NCBI RefSeq assembly: GCF_017355915.2
Contig: NZ_JAFEUV020000006.1
Coordinates: 1-64,000 of the forward strand
Origin: Telluribacter roseus
Lineage (GTDB): Bacteria; Bacteroidota; Bacteroidia; Cytophagales; Spirosomataceae
DNA length: 64,000 nt
Direction of reading: 5' to 3'
Both the position numbers and the translations under genes were made by a program. Shown here piece after piece: positions 62,069 through 64,000 of the stretch. Each line of letters opens with the position of its first letter. Positions within the stretch are counted from its first letter, which is position 1. Below the pieces are notes generated by a model that made no database searches, was not told the DNA's origin, and saw nothing but the letters and a program-made list of their open reading frames with translations.

Positions 62069-63547
62069 ATGCCGTTCATCATTGGAGCTGATATTGGAAC
62101 CACAAACGTAAAATCTGTCGCTTTTGACCTTTATGGTAATATATTGGCTCAGCATAGCGTAGGGTACCCCATCTACTATCCGCAGGACGACTGGAGTGAG
62201 CAGGATCCGGAAGAGATGCTGAGGGCTACAATACAAAGCATTTCTACTGTATACGAAATGTGCAAAAAGCACGGAGAACTGAAAGGCATTACCTTCAGCT
62301 CGGCCATGCATAGCCTGATAGCCCTGGATGAGCAGGGGCAGCCCCTTACCAGATCTATTATCTGGGCGGATAATCGTAGTGCCGACCTGGCGGATGCGCT
62401 GCGTCACTCGTCGGATGGCCGCCTGCTGTACCACCGCAATGGTACTCCCATTCATGCCATGACGCCCGCCTGTAAGCTGCTGTGGCTGCGTCAGCACCAG
62501 CCCGACCTGTTTGCCCGGGCTGCCATGTACGTAGGCATCAAAGAGTACGTCCTGTATAAGCTTACCGGCAAGTACCTGTCCGACTACTCCCTGGCGTCGG
62601 CAACGGGCTTGTTCAACATACGGAATCTTCGCTGGGACAACTGGACGCTCAACTTCCTGGGACTGGACGAGGCACAGCTCCCGCAGGCGGTGTCCCCTTT
62701 TCATATTGAAGAGCTGCCGGCGGTGAATAGGCTCGGACTACCAGCCGGTACGCCCCTGATCATGGGGGCCAGTGACGGGTGCCTGGCCAACCTGGGTAGT
62801 GGCGCCATGACTCCCGACTCCATGGCGGTTACGATTGGTACCAGCGGGGCGGCTCGTGTGATATCCAGAAGCGCCTATACCGACGAGCAGATGCGGACCT
62901 TCTGCTACCTGCTGGACGGAAAAACCTACGTAGTGGGTGGAGCCACCAACAACGGAGGCGTTATTTTTCAGTGGTTAAAAGATAATCTGTTTGCCGAATG
63001 GGGCTACGACACACTCTTTGAATCGGCCACCCGGATAGCCCCCGGAGCGGATGGGCTCTTGTTTATGCCCTACCTGCTGGGAGAGCGGGCTCCGCTCTGG
63101 AACTCGGCCGTACGGGGTGGTTTTATGGGGTTGGATATCAAACATACCAAGAGCCATCTGGCCCGGGCGGTTATGGAAGGTATCCTCCTCAATCTGTACA
63201 GCATCGGCAAGGTACTGATGGAGGATCGCAGCATCACGTCCATTTACGCCAACGGCGGCTTTGCCCGTAGCCCCATATGGGTACAGATGCTGGCCGATGT
63301 ATTTGGGATACCCGTCCGCCTAAATGACACGGTAGATACCGGCTCGGTAGGAGCGGCTATGGTAGGACTCAAAGCTCTGGGTATTATTAATGACTATGCT
63401 GAAGTACCTCTCTTTACGCCCGTCGGGCAGGTGGTAGAGCCTGATGCGGCCGCGCATGGGGCCTATGCCGGCGTATCTGACCATTTCAACCAGATAGCCC
63501 AACTCATGCTGGCGCAGGTACAGAAAGAAAAAGCCACCTCTGTTTAG
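62069..63547 (+). CDS. gntK: gluconokinase (FGGY family)
   Basis: A 492-residue sugar kinase of the FGGY family. The phosphate-binding loop is IGADIGTTNVKSVAFD (about residues 5-20), and the substrate region reads SSAMHSLIALDEQG and IIWADNRS. The second domain has GASDGCLANLGSGA with the catalytic Asp, then TIGTSGAARV and the adenosine region ANGGFARSPIWVQMLADVFG. The SAMHSLIALD stretch and overall length favour gluconate, so the enzyme should make 6-phosphogluconate for the pentose phosphate or Entner-Doudoroff route. Xylulokinase is the main alternative. It stands alone, with a terminator just after. Confidence 0.88.
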   Translation: MPFIIGADIGTTNVKSVAFDLYGNILAQHSVGYPIYYPQDDWSEQDPEEMLRATIQSISTVYEMCKKHGELKGITFSSAMHSLIALDEQGQPLTRSIIWADNRSADLADALRHSSDGRLLYHRNGTPIHAMTPACKLLWLRQHQPDLFARAAMYVGIKEYVLYKLTGKYLSDYSLASATGLFNIRNLRWDNWTLNFLGLDEAQLPQAVSPFHIEELPAVNRLGLPAGTPLIMGASDGCLANLGSGAMTPDSMAVTIGTSGAARVISRSAYTDEQMRTFCYLLDGKTYVVGGATNNGGVIFQWLKDNLFAEWGYDTLFESATRIAPGADGLLFMPYLLGERAPLWNSAVRGGFMGLDIKHTKSHLARAVMEGILLNLYSIGKVLMEDRSITSIYANGGFARSPIWVQMLADVFGIPVRLNDTVDTGSVGAAMVGLKALGIINDYAEVPLFTPVGQVVEPDAAAHGAYAGVSDHFNQIAQLMLAQVQKEKATSV

Positions 63548-63567
63548 CGAGGCATGGCTCAACCTAT

Positions 63568-63607
63568 AAATTAAAAGCGCAGGGCTTCTACCCTGCGCTT
63601 TTAATTT
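63568..63607. terminator. bidirectional terminator after gluconokinase
   Basis: Arms AAATTAAAAGCGCAGGG (63568-63584) and CCCTGCGCTTTTAATTT (63591-63607) are perfectly complementary with a 6-base loop and A/T tracts at both bases, so it can stop both convergent transcripts. Confidence 0.92.
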
Positions 63608-63624
63608 GATAGTAGTACACTATT

Positions 63625-64000
63625 TTACTTATCTGCCTCCTGCTTTACCGCTTCTACCATTTTCACGGTAATCATCTTTTTATTGGAGGAGTTGCCCCAG
63701 GAGTTCATGATGTAGTTCATGACATCGGCTACTTGCTCCTTGCTTAGGCCCGGATCAGGCATCATGTTGTCGTACTCGACACCGTTGACCTCGATGGCTC
63801 CCTGTAGACCAAACTTAACGGCATGGATGGCTTTCTCGGGAGTTTTCATCAGGTAGTCCGACTTGGCCAGGGGGGGGAATACACCTTCGACTCCTTCACC
63901 CGTGGCCTGATGGCAGGCTACGCAGTTGCCGGCATATACCTCCTTGCCGCGGGCTATGCTCTTCTGGAGTTCATCGTCCTGTCCGGGTAGTACAGCCGAA
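63625..64000 (-). CDS. c-type cytochrome (partial, 5' end beyond window)
   Basis: The C-terminal 125 residues of a longer gene that continues past the right edge. The heme-binding motif is in VYAGNCVACHQATGEG (CxxCH), followed by FPPLAKSDYL and later MMPDPGLSKEQVADVMNYI, with the distal Met ligand in the MMPDPG phrase. This is one class I cytochrome c domain, a form common as a C-terminal domain of Bacteroidota sugar or alcohol dehydrogenases or as a small electron carrier. A methionine at 63849 is internal and not the start. The upstream part cannot be seen, so the full identity is open. Confidence 0.85.
   Translation of the reverse strand, partial: SAVLPGQDDELQKSIARGKEVYAGNCVACHQATGEGVEGVFPPLAKSDYLMKTPEKAIHAVKFGLQGAIEVNGVEYDNMMPDPGLSKEQVADVMNYIMNSWGNSSNKKMITVKMVEAVKQEADK

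Noticed and set aside
1-64000. tRNA genes, CRISPR arrays, prophage or intact insertion sequences
   Set aside because: No cloverleaf, regularly spaced repeats, phage structural genes or transposase genes were found by reading.

Overview
The window is a stretch of a Bacteroidota chromosome, most likely order Cytophagales (Spirosomataceae-like). The evidence is a SusC/SusD pair, several proteins with type IX secretion (T9SS) C-terminal sorting domains, secreted TIM-barrel and Gfo/Idh proteins with Tat-like leaders, a DUF1080 protein, and promoter boxes of the Bacteroidota form TAnnTTTG. I cannot name a species. There are no tRNA genes, CRISPR arrays, intact insertion sequences or prophage genes. 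Nearly all genes look intact.

Layout. 1-570: 3' end of an rRNA operon (23S end, 5S, terminators). 778-3085: a LOV-like PAS protein without the photoactive cysteine, a small GNAT-like acetyltransferase, an RluE-type pseudouridine synthase and exonuclease III. 3346-7255: carbohydrate genes (NupG-type MFS transporter, DUF2264 protein, secreted GH26 mannanase). 7346-19462: four consecutive multi-PAS histidine kinases on the minus strand with closely related kinase cores and no response regulator. 19740-21515: a secreted xylose-isomerase-like TIM barrel followed by a DUF1080 3-keto-glycoside hydrolase. With the TIM barrel at 33036 and the Gfo/Idh oxidoreductase at 34586, these resemble a split periplasmic 3-keto-glycoside pathway.

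The most interesting region is 22475-31971, a compact plus-strand operon: GT28/MGDG-synthase-like glycosyltransferase, a fusion of an AttH/CrtC-like domain with an isoprenyl diphosphate synthase, a lipase-maturation-factor-like membrane protein with an extra C-terminal domain, a FkbM methyltransferase with a built-in membrane segment, an unannotated 57-codon ORF, and two paralogous cytochromes P450 with non-canonical I-helices. I read this as a candidate terpenoid (possibly glycosylated and O-methylated) biosynthetic cluster without a recognisable canonical terpene cyclase. A secreted protein of unknown function follows at 32075.

33994-47315: META-domain lipoprotein, Gfo/Idh enzyme, two convergent polytopic membrane proteins with overlapping ends, MutS, a T9SS-exported M43 metalloprotease, a SpoU RNA methyltransferase, a lysine/alanine-rich histone H1-like protein, a cupin and a lamin-tail surface protein. 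47488-56250: a SusC/SusD/FG-GAP (CRTAC1-like) locus with regulatory hairpins and a perfect palindrome upstream of susC. 56520-64000: PgeF/YfiH, an L-type-lectin T9SS protein, a membrane EEP hydrolase, a metallophosphoesterase, small membrane proteins, gluconokinase, and a truncated c-type cytochrome at the window edge.
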